Positions 17,184 through 24,912 of a stretch of DNA of 62,625 nucleotides are shown one piece after another; position 1 is the first letter of the stretch, and each line of letters opens with the position of its first letter. Below the pieces are notes generated by a model. It had not been told where the DNA came from. It worked only from the letters and a program-made list of their open reading frames with translations, and did not search any database. Origin of the DNA: Occallatibacter sp. (lineage in GTDB: Bacteria > Acidobacteriota > Terriglobia > Terriglobales > Acidobacteriaceae); contig JARLFZ010000010.1 in the NCBI GenBank assembly GCA_031296305.1, positions 1-62,625 of the forward strand. Reading direction: 5' to 3'. The position numbers and the translations under genes were made by a program.

Positions 17184-18230
17184 TCAGGCCAGGTTCTTTT
17201 TCACTTCGTGAAGCTGCGCCAGCGACTCTGCACTGAGCTTGCCTGTGCGGTCGATGTCTACGTTGAAGGTCACGGGAACCTTCACCTTGTTGCACGCGCT
17301 TACGTAGTCCAGCACCGCCGCCAGGCGGAAGCGCGGAGCGGCCAGCGGGGTCCTCACTTTGCCATGCACCCAGCCGGGATTGTCGATGCAAACCCAGCGA
17401 TGATCCTGCAAATGATCCGTAGTGAATTGCGCCGATGGAACTGCAATCAGATTGCCCGCTTCCCCGGCTTCGTAGTCCTGATGAGTGGAATAAAGGTAAT
17501 GCGACAGCACGCCGCTATTTAATGTCACCAGCCTGCCGTCGAATCCGGTCCTCGCGGTTTCAACCCACTCGTCCCAGGGAAATTGGAAGTTGCGCATGTC
17601 GGTGGTGGTGGCGTCGAAGGCTCCACGCGGATCGAGCGAACCGCAACTATCGAACCACCACCCGGCCACTCGCGACCCGTAACGCGCGCCCAACTCGCGA
17701 ATGATGCCCATCAGGTTGCTGGTCAGTCTCGATTTGTCTTGAGCGTGATACCCCACCGCGTATTCCCACTCCGGATCGTCGCCGTGATTGCACGAGTGGT
17801 TGTAGTAAACAATCAAATGCAGTCCGCGCGCGCGGCAGGCATCGGCAATCTCTCCGATGAGATCGCGTTTGGTGGTTCTGCGTGGAGCGATGCGGTCGAT
17901 TGCCTCGCACGGCGCGGGCAGCATCTGCAGGGCGTGCGCCGCGGTAAAGATCACGTATCGCGCGCCTGCCCCGGCAATCTGCTCCACATAATCTGTCGGG
18001 CTGAAGCGCGCCACCGTTTCTTCGAAAGGAAGCCACGCATCTGCGTCCACAGTTTGTGATTGCGCAGTCCAGTGCGTGGAAACTCCAAAACTGCATGCCG
18101 CCAACCAGCTCGCGTCGGCACGGCGGTATTCGGCGCCGTGTGCGCCGCGGCTGGCGGCCGCAAACAGTGCGCTCGCTCCCATTCCCTTCAAAACCTCGCG
18201 CCGGTTCAGCGCATCGTGATGCAATTTCAT
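17184..18230 (-). CDS. Tat-exported alpha-L-fucosidase-like protein (GH29-related)
   Basis: A 348-residue protein with a Tat signal (NRREVLKGMGASALFAAA). Its TIM-barrel-like region shares the GH29 pattern: FGVSTHWT near the N-terminus, YVIFTAAH where classical members have the TKHHDGF segment, GLHLIVYYNHS and the strand VAGWWFDSCGS carrying the candidate nucleophile Asp. It is shorter than classical fucosidases and lacks their C-terminal beta-sandwich, so it may be a barrel-only relative with another specificity. The start at 18230 is chosen because the signal begins there; upstream translation is not signal-like. A classical GH29 gene lies at 19999-21420. Confidence 0.75.
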   Translation of the reverse strand: MKLHHDALNRREVLKGMGASALFAAASRGAHGAEYRRADASWLAACSFGVSTHWTAQSQTVDADAWLPFEETVARFSPTDYVEQIAGAGARYVIFTAAHALQMLPAPCEAIDRIAPRRTTKRDLIGEIADACRARGLHLIVYYNHSCNHGDDPEWEYAVGYHAQDKSRLTSNLMGIIRELGARYGSRVAGWWFDSCGSLDPRGAFDATTTDMRNFQFPWDEWVETARTGFDGRLVTLNSGVLSHYLYSTHQDYEAGEAGNLIAVPSAQFTTDHLQDHRWVCIDNPGWVHGKVRTPLAAPRFRLAAVLDYVSACNKVKVPVTFNVDIDRTGKLSAESLAQLHEVKKNLA

Positions 18231-18409
18231 TTCGGTTTTTCCCTTCGCGCCATTGTATTCGTTGCGTGGTGATGGTGGAATTCGGGTAGGCACCTTCTTA
18301 CGGTCCCGTGTGTCCGCATTGCCACGCAGAGTATCGTGAATTGCAAAAACAATTAGAATGGGTGGTGAGGTCGAGACTAAGGAAACTGCAAGTCCCACCT
18401 CCGTTACAG

Positions 18410-19690
18410 ATGAAAACCCAATTTGCTTTTGGCAAACACGGCATTGAGGTCACTGTTCCCGAAGGATTCGACTGCCAGGTGGTGCGCAGCCGCGCGGCGC
18501 AGGCGCTCGACAACGTGGCCGGCGCGCTGGAAGCCGCGCTTGACCACCCCATCCACAGCGAGCCGCTCGAGAAACTGGCCGCAGGCAAGCGCACGGCGGG
18601 CATCTCGGTTTGTGATATCACGCGCCCCGCGCCGAATCGCATCACGCTGCCGCCGCTGCTCAAGCGTCTGCACGCCGCCGGCATTCCCAAAGAGGGCGTG
18701 ACGATTCTCATCGCCACCGGCCTGCACCGCGCGGCGACTACGGAAGAACTGGACATCATTCTCGGGCCTGAAATCGCGGCAACATACAACGTGGTCAGCC
18801 ATGACGCGCGTAATTTTGCGGCCCATCGATCCGTAGGAACCACGCGGCGCGGGACGCCCGTTTATATTGACGAACGTTTTGTTGCCGCGGATCTGCACAT
18901 CACGCTCGGGTTTATTGAGCCGCACCTGATGCTGGGCTTCAGTGGCGGGCGCAAGCTCATCGTGCCGGGAGTCGCGGCGCAAGAAACCATCAAAGTGATT
19001 CACTCGCCGCGCTTCATACGCGAGCCGCTATCGACTGAAGGCTCGATCGAAGGCAATCCGCTGCACGTGGAGCTGCTCGAAGCCGCCGCGCTGGCGCGCC
19101 ACGACTTCATCCTCGACGTCACGCTGACACAGGAGCGCGAAATCTCCGGCGTGTTTGCCGGTAATCCTCAAAAAGCGCACGCGGCGGGCATGGAATTCAT
19201 GATGAGCAACTCGCTCACTTCGGTCGACGGCCTCGCGGATGCGGTGATCACCTCGTCAGCCGGCTATCCGCTCGACCTCACGTTTTACCAGTGCCTGAAG
19301 GGGTTGACCGCGGCGCAGCACATCGTCAAGCCGGGCGGAAAAATGCTGCTGCTGGCCGAGTGCGCCGAGGGCATTGGCTCACCCGAGTATGCGCGGCTGC
19401 TCAAGGGATATCGCGGCCATGCGGAGTTCCTCAAAGAAATTGAGAGCACGCCCGTGGAAATCGATCAGTGGCAGTTGGAGAAGCTGGCGCTGGTGGGATT
19501 GAAAAATGAGCTGCTGTTTTACACGCCGGGCGCGGCGCGCGAAGCGCTCGGAAGCCTTGGAGCGAACGCGTTCGATCGGCTCGACGATGCGATCGCGGCG
19601 CTGGTGCGGGATCTTGCGCCGGGAGCGCGTGTTGCGTTGCTGCCCGAGGGGCCGTACACGTTTGCGCGGGCCATGCCGGCGTACGCGTAA
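18410..19690 (+). CDS. larA: Lactate racemase-type protein (LarA family, DUF2088)
   Basis: LarA interconverts L- and D-lactate, or related 2-hydroxyacids, using a nickel-pincer nucleotide. The 426-residue product keeps the family signature GFIEPHLMLGFSGGRKLIVPGVA and the residues corresponding to the Lactobacillus catalytic set: H106, H172, K182 (the pincer-bearing lysine) and H198. It also has SVCDITRPAPNRITLPPLL and the late PDG-like LLPEGPYTF. The cofactor-making genes larB, larC and larE are not in the window, so the cofactor must come from elsewhere or the substrate may differ. I use the ATG at 18410 because family similarity begins there. The frame stays open upstream to a GTG at 18308 encoding a CPHCHAEY segment, and the ribosome site before 18410 is poor. 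Confidence 0.88.
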   Translation: MKTQFAFGKHGIEVTVPEGFDCQVVRSRAAQALDNVAGALEAALDHPIHSEPLEKLAAGKRTAGISVCDITRPAPNRITLPPLLKRLHAAGIPKEGVTILIATGLHRAATTEELDIILGPEIAATYNVVSHDARNFAAHRSVGTTRRGTPVYIDERFVAADLHITLGFIEPHLMLGFSGGRKLIVPGVAAQETIKVIHSPRFIREPLSTEGSIEGNPLHVELLEAAALARHDFILDVTLTQEREISGVFAGNPQKAHAAGMEFMMSNSLTSVDGLADAVITSSAGYPLDLTFYQCLKGLTAAQHIVKPGGKMLLLAECAEGIGSPEYARLLKGYRGHAEFLKEIESTPVEIDQWQLEKLALVGLKNELLFYTPGAAREALGSLGANAFDRLDDAIAALVRDLAPGARVALLPEGPYTFARAMPAYA

Positions 19691-19725
19691 AGCTGTGCGC
19701 CGAACCATGTAGCGCCGGTCTTCAG

Positions 19726-19866
19726 AGGCTGCTGAAAAGCTGAACTCATGAGGGGAAAATCGCGCAGGGACTAAAGCCCGCCACTATTTCTGCACAGGTT
19801 ACGGCGCGAGTAAACTGCGCCCTGATACAAAACGCGTTGCCATGCGAGTTTTTCCGCGGCTTGTCC
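19726..19866 (+). repeat. Family-A palindromic element with both inverted ends (copy A2)
   Basis: The left end AGAGGCTGCTGAAAAGCTGA and right end GCGAGTTTTTCCGCGGCTT are imperfect inverted copies of each other. Between them lie a degenerate first hairpin (AGGGACTAAAGCCCG), the second hairpin region GGCGCGAGTAAACTGCGCC and the tail CTGATACAAAACGC. Total length is about 140 bases. Confidence 0.8.
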
Positions 19867-19931
19867 TGACCGGCTGTACAGGCAGAGCCTGGCCTGAGCG
19901 AAGCAGAAGGGTCCACGCCGCCGAGAGTGAT

Positions 19932-19974
19932 GTGCGGGCCTGGAGGCCCGCACGACAGCCGGTCTGGAGACCGG
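19932..19974. repeat. Family-B double hairpin (copy 2)
   Basis: Hairpin GTGCGGGCC-TG-GAGGCCCGCAC (19932-19953) and hairpin CCGGTCTGGAGACCGG (19959-19974) are joined by GACAG and followed by CGCTACA. It lies 25 bases after the stop of the fucosidase gene (minus strand) and may act as its transcript end. Confidence 0.8.
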
Positions 19975-19998
19975 CGCTACACCTGAGCGCCGGAGCGT

Positions 19999-21420
19999 TT
20001 AAATGCTGATGTCCACTTTGTAGCGGGGCCATAGCGGACGCATCGTCGAATGATCCACGCTGGGCTCGCTGTCGCACTCGACTTCAATGGTTGTCGCGGG
20101 CTGATCGGGTGCGGCGAGTGGCAGGCCAGTAAGGCGGAAGCTGAACTCGTCCTGCGTGAACTCAACCTTCTGGCCGGTTTTGAGCAAGTGCGCAGAAAGC
20201 ACTTTGGGCTTGAGTCCGGCGATAGCTACCACCGCTTCGGGTTTGTAGAAATCGAGCCACTCGGCCGCGGGCGTGTGGCCAGGCCAGTTGTACACGTGCA
20301 CGTAGAGCGTGTTGCCCTTGCGCGTGAAGTTTTCCAGCGCGTATCCATCCGCCTGCATACGGTCGGAGCCGTAGATGGTCTTGCCGTTGGTGTCCATCCA
20401 TTTGCCCACGGCTTCAAGAACCTCAATGGACGCTGGCGGAACAGAGCCATCTGGTTCGGGGCCGATGTTGAGCAGATAGTTGCCGCCGCCGCGCGCGCAG
20501 GTGATCAAGTTGTTGACGATGGTCTTGGGAGTCTTCCATTGGTCGTCGGTGCGATTGAATCCCCAGCTGTCGTTCAACGTCATGCACGATTCCCATGCAC
20601 GGCCCGCTTCCGAAGCCTGGATGCGCTGCTCCGGCGTGGCAAAATCGCCCTCAAGGCCGTTGCGGTTGTTCACGATAATGTCGGGCTGCAACTCGAAGAC
20701 CATCTCGTTCATGCGCTCCGACTCCCACTGCGCGGCGGTCAGCGGCCACGAAACGTCGTACCACAGAATGTCGATCTTGCCGTAGTTGGTGAGCAGTTCG
20801 CGGATCAGGCCGTGGGTGTAATCCACAAAGCGCCGCCGCGCCGCTTCGTCGGTTTTGCAGATGGCGCCGTCGGGATGGTGCCAATCCATGAGCGAGTAGT
20901 AGAAGCCCACGCGCAGTCCCTCGGCGCGCGCCGCCTCGACATATTCGCGCACCAGGTCGCGTCCCGGGCCCTGCTTCATGGCGTTGTAATTGGTCAGCTT
21001 GGTGTCCCAGTTGCAAAAGCCTTCGTGGTGCTTGGTGGTCATCACCATGTACTTTTGCCCGGCGCGTTTGGCCAGCCGCGCCCAGTCGCGCGCCGCGTTG
21101 GGCTTGGGATGGTGGTGCTTTGCGAGAATCTCGTATTGGGGAATCGGCACGCCCTGGTGCTCCTTGACCCACTCGTGCTGGCCGATGATGCTGTAGAGGC
21201 CCCAGTGGATGAACATGCCGAACTTGGCCTCGTGCCACCACGCCATGCGCGCGCCGCGCGTGGCGATCTGCTTCTGGTCAGTGGGCGTGGGCGCCGGCTG
21301 GGCCGCGGGAGCTTGCGCGCCCATTCCCAGGCCCTCTGCTTTTGTGGCGGCCAACGCTGCCGCGCCCGCCGCGCCAACTTGCTTCAAAAACGACCGTCTC
21401 GTGCTTTCGCTCCATTCCAT
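19999..21420 (-). CDS. Tat-exported alpha-L-fucosidase (GH29)
   Basis: This 473-residue glycosidase releases fucose from plant or host glycans by a retaining mechanism. It opens with a Tat signal (STRRSFLKQVGAAGAAALAA). GH29 motifs follow in order: KFGMFIHWGLYSI, YMVMTTKHHEGFCNWDT, GLRVGFYYSLMDWHHP, the nucleophile strand IDILWYDVSWP, and the NYLLNIGPEPDGSVP loop, with a C-terminal beta-rich domain. Length is typical. A LacI-family gene is divergently encoded 233 bases away with a palindromic site between them. The product is probably periplasmic or envelope-associated. Confidence 0.93.
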   Translation of the reverse strand: MEWSESTRRSFLKQVGAAGAAALAATKAEGLGMGAQAPAAQPAPTPTDQKQIATRGARMAWWHEAKFGMFIHWGLYSIIGQHEWVKEHQGVPIPQYEILAKHHHPKPNAARDWARLAKRAGQKYMVMTTKHHEGFCNWDTKLTNYNAMKQGPGRDLVREYVEAARAEGLRVGFYYSLMDWHHPDGAICKTDEAARRRFVDYTHGLIRELLTNYGKIDILWYDVSWPLTAAQWESERMNEMVFELQPDIIVNNRNGLEGDFATPEQRIQASEAGRAWESCMTLNDSWGFNRTDDQWKTPKTIVNNLITCARGGGNYLLNIGPEPDGSVPPASIEVLEAVGKWMDTNGKTIYGSDRMQADGYALENFTRKGNTLYVHVYNWPGHTPAAEWLDFYKPEAVVAIAGLKPKVLSAHLLKTGQKVEFTQDEFSFRLTGLPLAAPDQPATTIEVECDSEPSVDHSTMRPLWPRYKVDISI

Positions 21421-21478
21421 CGCTGTCTCCTTTTCCCTTTTTATTTCTTTGCGTCCATCTCTCCGGGACGCTCAGACC

Positions 21479-21505
21479 GGTTTTTCGTTATCGTTTACGA
21501 AAACC
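21479..21505. promoter_or_regulatory. Candidate LacI-family operator
   Basis: The interval between the fucosidase and lacI-type genes contains an interrupted inverted repeat, GGTTTTTCG ... CGAAAACC, with an inner TCGTTTACGA half-palindrome typical of LacI-family sites. It lies about 59 bases upstream of the fucosidase start, a sensible place for repression. Assignment is by pattern only. Confidence 0.45.
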
Positions 21506-21653
21506 GCGCAAAATTGCTGCCGAGCCAATATAGCAGACGCGGCGATAGGCGGGATGCGCGATCGACGTGCGCTGCGGTTCCGGAGACGCAGCCGGGCGGC
21601 CCATGCCGACGAAATGCTTCATTCGAGGGGTCATCGGCAGCTACACTCTTTTC

Positions 21654-22670
21654 ATGGTCGTCCGCCTGAAAGACATAGCCGCCGAACTCGGGGTTTCGGT
21701 GGTCACCGTTTCGCGCGCGTTGCGCAACCGGCCCGACATTGCCGAGGAAACCAAGGCCAAAATCCTGGAACGCGTGAAGCGGCTGAACTATCGTCCCAAT
21801 CTCACTGCGCGCAGTTTGGTCACGGGGCGCAGTTCGCTCATCGGGCTGGTGGTGCCGGACCTCATTCATCCTTTCTTTGGAGAGATTGCCAAAGGGCTCT
21901 CCAACAAGCTGCGAGAGAAAGAGTATTACCTCCTCGTTTCCTCCTCCGAGAGCGATCCCGATTTGGAGCAAAACGAAGTGGAGCACATGCTCGCGCACCA
22001 CCTGGACTGCTTTGTGGTGGCGTCGTGCCGCAAAGATACCGACAGCTTGCGCCGCATCAGCGAGGCGGGCGTGCCGCTGGTTCTCGTCGACCGCAGCTTT
22101 CCGGGTTTCCGCTCGAATTTTGTCGGCGTCGACGATGTGAAGGTGGGCGAGCTGGCTACCGAACACCTCATCGCGCAAGGCTGCAAGCGGATTGCGCACA
22201 TTCGCGGGCCGGTAACCAGCATTGGAGATGCGCGCGTTGAGGGCTACCGTAACGCGCTCCAGCGACATCGGATCAAGTTTGCCGCAAACTATGTGGTGGC
22301 CTGCGGCGAGGCCTCCGATTCCGATGGCGAGACGCGCGGCCGTCGCGCGATGGAAGAGATACTGGCGCTGAAGCCGCGCCCCGACGGGCTCTTTTGCTTC
22401 AACGACACCATCGCGCTCGGCGCCATGGAGCGCGCTCTCGAAGCCGGGCTGCGCATTCCACAGAATATGGCTGTCGTGGGCTGCGGGAACTTCCACTACA
22501 GCAGCAAGCTGCGGGTGCCGCTTTCGAGCGTGGACCAGAAGTCGCGGGAGATTGGCGAGCGCGCCGCAAAAATGATTATGGCGCTGCTCGAGAAGCCGCC
22601 CTCGGCGCGATCACGCAGCGTGATTCTGGAGCCTGAGTTGATCGTGAGAGAGTCGTCGAAGTTGAAGTAA
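21654..22670 (+). CDS. LacI-family transcriptional regulator
   Basis: A 338-residue repressor-type protein. The N-terminal helix-turn-helix (VRLKDIAAELGVSVVTVSRALRNRPDIAEETKAKILERVKRLNYRPN) and hinge (ARSLVTGRSSLIGLVVPD) are canonical. The periplasmic-binding-protein-like effector domain follows to the end (SLSSVDQ-type motif LSSVDQKSREIG). I chose the ATG at 21654 because family similarity begins there. It is divergent from the GH29 gene, suggesting control of fucoside use; the effector is unknown. Confidence 0.93.
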   Translation: MVVRLKDIAAELGVSVVTVSRALRNRPDIAEETKAKILERVKRLNYRPNLTARSLVTGRSSLIGLVVPDLIHPFFGEIAKGLSNKLREKEYYLLVSSSESDPDLEQNEVEHMLAHHLDCFVVASCRKDTDSLRRISEAGVPLVLVDRSFPGFRSNFVGVDDVKVGELATEHLIAQGCKRIAHIRGPVTSIGDARVEGYRNALQRHRIKFAANYVVACGEASDSDGETRGRRAMEEILALKPRPDGLFCFNDTIALGAMERALEAGLRIPQNMAVVGCGNFHYSSKLRVPLSSVDQKSREIGERAAKMIMALLEKPPSARSRSVILEPELIVRESSKLK

Positions 22671-22675
22671 GCGCG

Positions 22676-23488
22676 CTAGTTCGCCGTCGGGCGCTCGATG
22701 TGATCGACGACAATCACGTCCACCGGCCCGCGCGCAGGTTCAAGCTTCAAGCCGAGCTGCTCTTCGATCGCGGTGAAAATAGATGGCCGAGTGTCGGAGG
22801 GGTCGGCGCCATCGGGGGCGTAATCGAGCGTGAAATCGTAGCCGCCATCGAGGCCGGTCTTGTTCACGATCTCCCTGCCAACTGTGAAAGATAGATTGGC
22901 TGCCAGGGCTTGCACCGAAAGTTGATGCGCCGTGATCTTACCGCTGTCGTACCTGGCATTGCCGCCCTCGTCATCGGGCGCAGTCCTGGTAATTTTCAGT
23001 CCGCCTTTGGCAACGGTGAGCACGTAAATTGGCAGATCCCTCGATTCGCGATGGACTTTGAGCGCAAAGCGATCGACGAGCATAGCCTGCAGCATCAGCT
23101 GCATGTGTTTCCACCGTTCCGGGGCCGGAAGTTTATTGAGAGCGGCCGTCGTCTCAGGATCGATTTTTGCTTCGACCGCAATGTTCTCCGACTTCGCCCA
23201 GCCCGGCAGTCCTTCGACCTGGCTTTCCAACAGAACCCCGTAGGCGGTGCGGACGAGAATCCAGGCCGGCATGCCGCCCATGGAAAAACTATCGGGCGTG
23301 AGCCTGAGGTGACCTCGGCCTGTGTCGTCGGGCTTGATGGTGACCGCGTCGAAGCTGTAGGCTGCATCCGGTGAATTCTGCGGCGGCGGCGCGGGCGGTG
23401 CAGTCTGACCACCTGCGGGTGCGGCAACAACTGCAATCGCGGCGATCAGCAATAAACCGATGCGCAATACCCGAAGGCGCTGATCCAT
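22676..23488 (-). CDS. TIGR03435 family secreted protein (DUF3738)
   Basis: A 270-residue exported protein with a signal peptide (LRIGLLLIAAIAVVAAPAGGQ). The family pattern is clear: YSFDAVTIKPDDTGRGHLRLTPDSFSMGGMPAWILVRTAYGV, HMQLMLQAMLVDRFALKVHRESRDLPIYVLTVAKGG, and the closing SIFTAIEEQLGLKLEPARGPVDVIVVDHIERPTAN. This family is greatly expanded in soil Acidobacteriota and has no established function. I use the ATG at 23488, which has AGGA eight bases upstream; an in-frame ATG at 23497 is equally possible. It is the last gene of the sigma/anti-sigma cluster. Confidence 0.9.
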   Translation of the reverse strand: MDQRLRVLRIGLLLIAAIAVVAAPAGGQTAPPAPPPQNSPDAAYSFDAVTIKPDDTGRGHLRLTPDSFSMGGMPAWILVRTAYGVLLESQVEGLPGWAKSENIAVEAKIDPETTAALNKLPAPERWKHMQLMLQAMLVDRFALKVHRESRDLPIYVLTVAKGGLKITRTAPDDEGGNARYDSGKITAHQLSVQALAANLSFTVGREIVNKTGLDGGYDFTLDYAPDGADPSDTRPSIFTAIEEQLGLKLEPARGPVDVIVVDHIERPTAN

Positions 23489-23543
23489 GGCCGTCATCCT
23501 GTGCTCATCATCAAGCGAAGATTTTGTTCCCGCGCCGGTTCCC

Positions 23544-24077
23544 CTACTGTTTGTCAGTCGCAAGGTAGACGGCGACGCTGCCAAGCAGCAGCAGCGTGGC
23601 GAGCGCGGGAAGCAGCACCAACCAGCTCCATCCTGAGCCAGCTTGCGATCCGGCGCTGAGGCTGGCCCATTGCGCCGCGGCGGCTTGCGGGAGCTGCACA
23701 AACCAGTCGTGCCAGTAGCTCAATGTAAGCCACGCAACGCCGTTGCGTGCCTCAAAGCCGGCAAATCCAGCAGCGGCAAAAAGCGCCACGGCGCAGGCGA
23801 AGATCTGTGCGCCGAGCAAGGGACGGCCGATGCGTTCCACGGCGGCATTGCGCCGGCGCAGTTGCGCGCGCCACAACAAAACCGCAGGGGGCACAGGCCG
23901 CGCAGCGGCAAGCGACTCTACACGCGCATGCTGGAAGGCTTCTGAAATCAGTACCAGGTCGCCGCAGGTGCGGCAGCCGCTTACGTGCGCGCGCAGTTCC
24001 GGCGGGCAGGCATCCGGCCACTGGCCGCGGGCCATCAACTGGCGGAGTTCGTTTTCGTGACGGCAAGAGGTCAGCAT
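23544..24077 (-). CDS. Zinc-finger anti-sigma factor, membrane-anchored
   Basis: A 177-residue protein whose N-terminus has the anti-sigma zinc-finger layout: an early CRHENEL segment and HVSGCRTC (the His-x3-Cys-x2-Cys site, about residues 31-38). Two hydrophobic segments follow (GAQIFACAVALFAAAGFAGF and WSWLVLLPALATLLLLGSVAVYL). This suggests a ZAS-domain protein that holds the neighbouring ECF sigma factor at the membrane. It follows the sigma gene on the same strand, but a ~180-base repeat-filled spacer separates them, unlike the usual tight overlap. Confidence 0.8.
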   Translation of the reverse strand: MLTSCRHENELRQLMARGQWPDACPPELRAHVSGCRTCGDLVLISEAFQHARVESLAAARPVPPAVLLWRAQLRRRNAAVERIGRPLLGAQIFACAVALFAAAGFAGFEARNGVAWLTLSYWHDWFVQLPQAAAAQWASLSAGSQAGSGWSWLVLLPALATLLLLGSVAVYLATDKQ

Positions 24078-24107
24078 GAGAGGTTTCCTGCGTATTCGGA
24101 ATTTCCC

Positions 24108-24232
24108 TCAGGGGCTAAAGCCCCAACAGGTTTTGCGGCGGTATCGGCACGACTGAAGTCGTGCCCTTTCAAAACATCAGCACGACTAAAGTCGTGGTCT
24201 TTCGAAGCATCGGCACGACTAAAGTTGTGGCC
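24108..24232 (-). repeat. Family-A cluster with four hairpins between sigma and anti-sigma genes (copy A3)
   Basis: GGGGCTAAAGCCCC (24111-24124) is followed by three hairpins of the second type: GGCACGACTGAAGTCGTGCC (24146-24165), CACGACTAAAGTCGTG (24181-24196) and CACGACTAAAGTTGTG (24214-24229). They are spaced at 33-35 bases with CTTTC linkers. The second hairpin has been amplified in tandem. The minus-strand frame at 24071-24292 is a read-through of these repeats. Confidence 0.9.
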
Positions 24233-24258
24233 TTTCACAGCACAATTGCGCTGAAGCA

Positions 24259-24882
24259 TCATGACAACCTCCCGTCGGCGTCCGCCGCGCATGCGCGGAG
24301 GAGGGCTGCGATCTTGCGGCGGGCGCGGAAAAGCAGCAGGCGGACGCTGGCCGCATTCAAGCCCATCACCTTCGCGATCTCACGATGGCTGTAGCCTTCG
24401 GCGTGAGCCAGCCACAGCATCTGGCGCTCGCGCGGCTTCATTTGTCGCATAGCGGGCTCCAACAGAATCTGGGCGTCGGTTTGTGCGGCTTGGCCGCGTA
24501 CCGCGAAGAATTCTTCGGGGATCTCTTCGATGGTTGCCGCGCGCGGCCGGCGCCAGTAGTCGCGCAGCAAATTGGTGGCAATACGGAAAAGGTAAAGCCG
24601 GGCTGCCGCTTCCCCATCCGTCGCCAGGGCCGGGGCACCCGCCGCGCACAGGAAGCGCACGTAGCTTTCCTGCATCAGGTCGTCGGCCAATGCAGGATCG
24701 GCGGAAGACCGCGCCAGGTAGGCCCAGAGCGGGCGCGAGGAGCGCGAATAAAACGCGGCAAAGGCCTCGTTCTCCATCGCAGGGTCACACGCGCCGGCGG
24801 CTGCATCCGCGGCGCCGCCAGCCCATGTGTCCGGCAATGCGAATTCCCATGACATTCGCGCTCGTTTCTCCGTCGGGGCCAC
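24259..24882 (-). CDS. ECF-type RNA polymerase sigma factor
   Basis: A 207-residue sigma-70 family protein. Region 2 is seen at FAAFYSRSSRPLWAYLARSSADPALADDLMQESYVRFL and LFRIATNLLRDYWRR. Region 4 is seen at MKPRERQMLWLAHAEGYSHREIAKVMGLNAASVRLLLFRARRKIAALL, including the helix-turn-helix. The start is a GTG with AAGGAG six bases upstream. A longer-than-usual N-terminal lead of ~35 residues precedes region 2. It lies downstream of a membrane-protein gene and upstream of its likely anti-sigma factor. Confidence 0.93.
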   Translation of the reverse strand: MAPTEKRARMSWEFALPDTWAGGAADAAAGACDPAMENEAFAAFYSRSSRPLWAYLARSSADPALADDLMQESYVRFLCAAGAPALATDGEAAARLYLFRIATNLLRDYWRRPRAATIEEIPEEFFAVRGQAAQTDAQILLEPAMRQMKPRERQMLWLAHAEGYSHREIAKVMGLNAASVRLLLFRARRKIAALLRACAADADGRLS

Positions 24883-24912
24883 GTGCGGCTCCTTCTAGGC
24901 TCACGATCTGTG

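Larger units (their letters stand above)
19691..19998. other. Gene-free interval with two repeat elements
   Basis: The ~308 bases between larA and the fucosidase stop contain a full family-A element followed by a family-B double hairpin. I see no coding sequence here; the short minus-strand frames come from the repeats. Confidence 0.75.

Noticed and set aside
24108..24232. CRISPR-like array suggested by regularly spaced repeats
   Set aside because: The units are palindromic hairpins 33-35 bases apart with nearly identical linkers, not direct repeats with unique spacers, and no cas genes are present.
24071..24292. A 73-residue minus-strand frame between the sigma and anti-sigma genes (GHNFSRADASKDHDFSRAD...)
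   Set aside because: It is a direct translation of the tandem hairpin repeats, overlaps the ends of both real genes and lacks independent coding signs.
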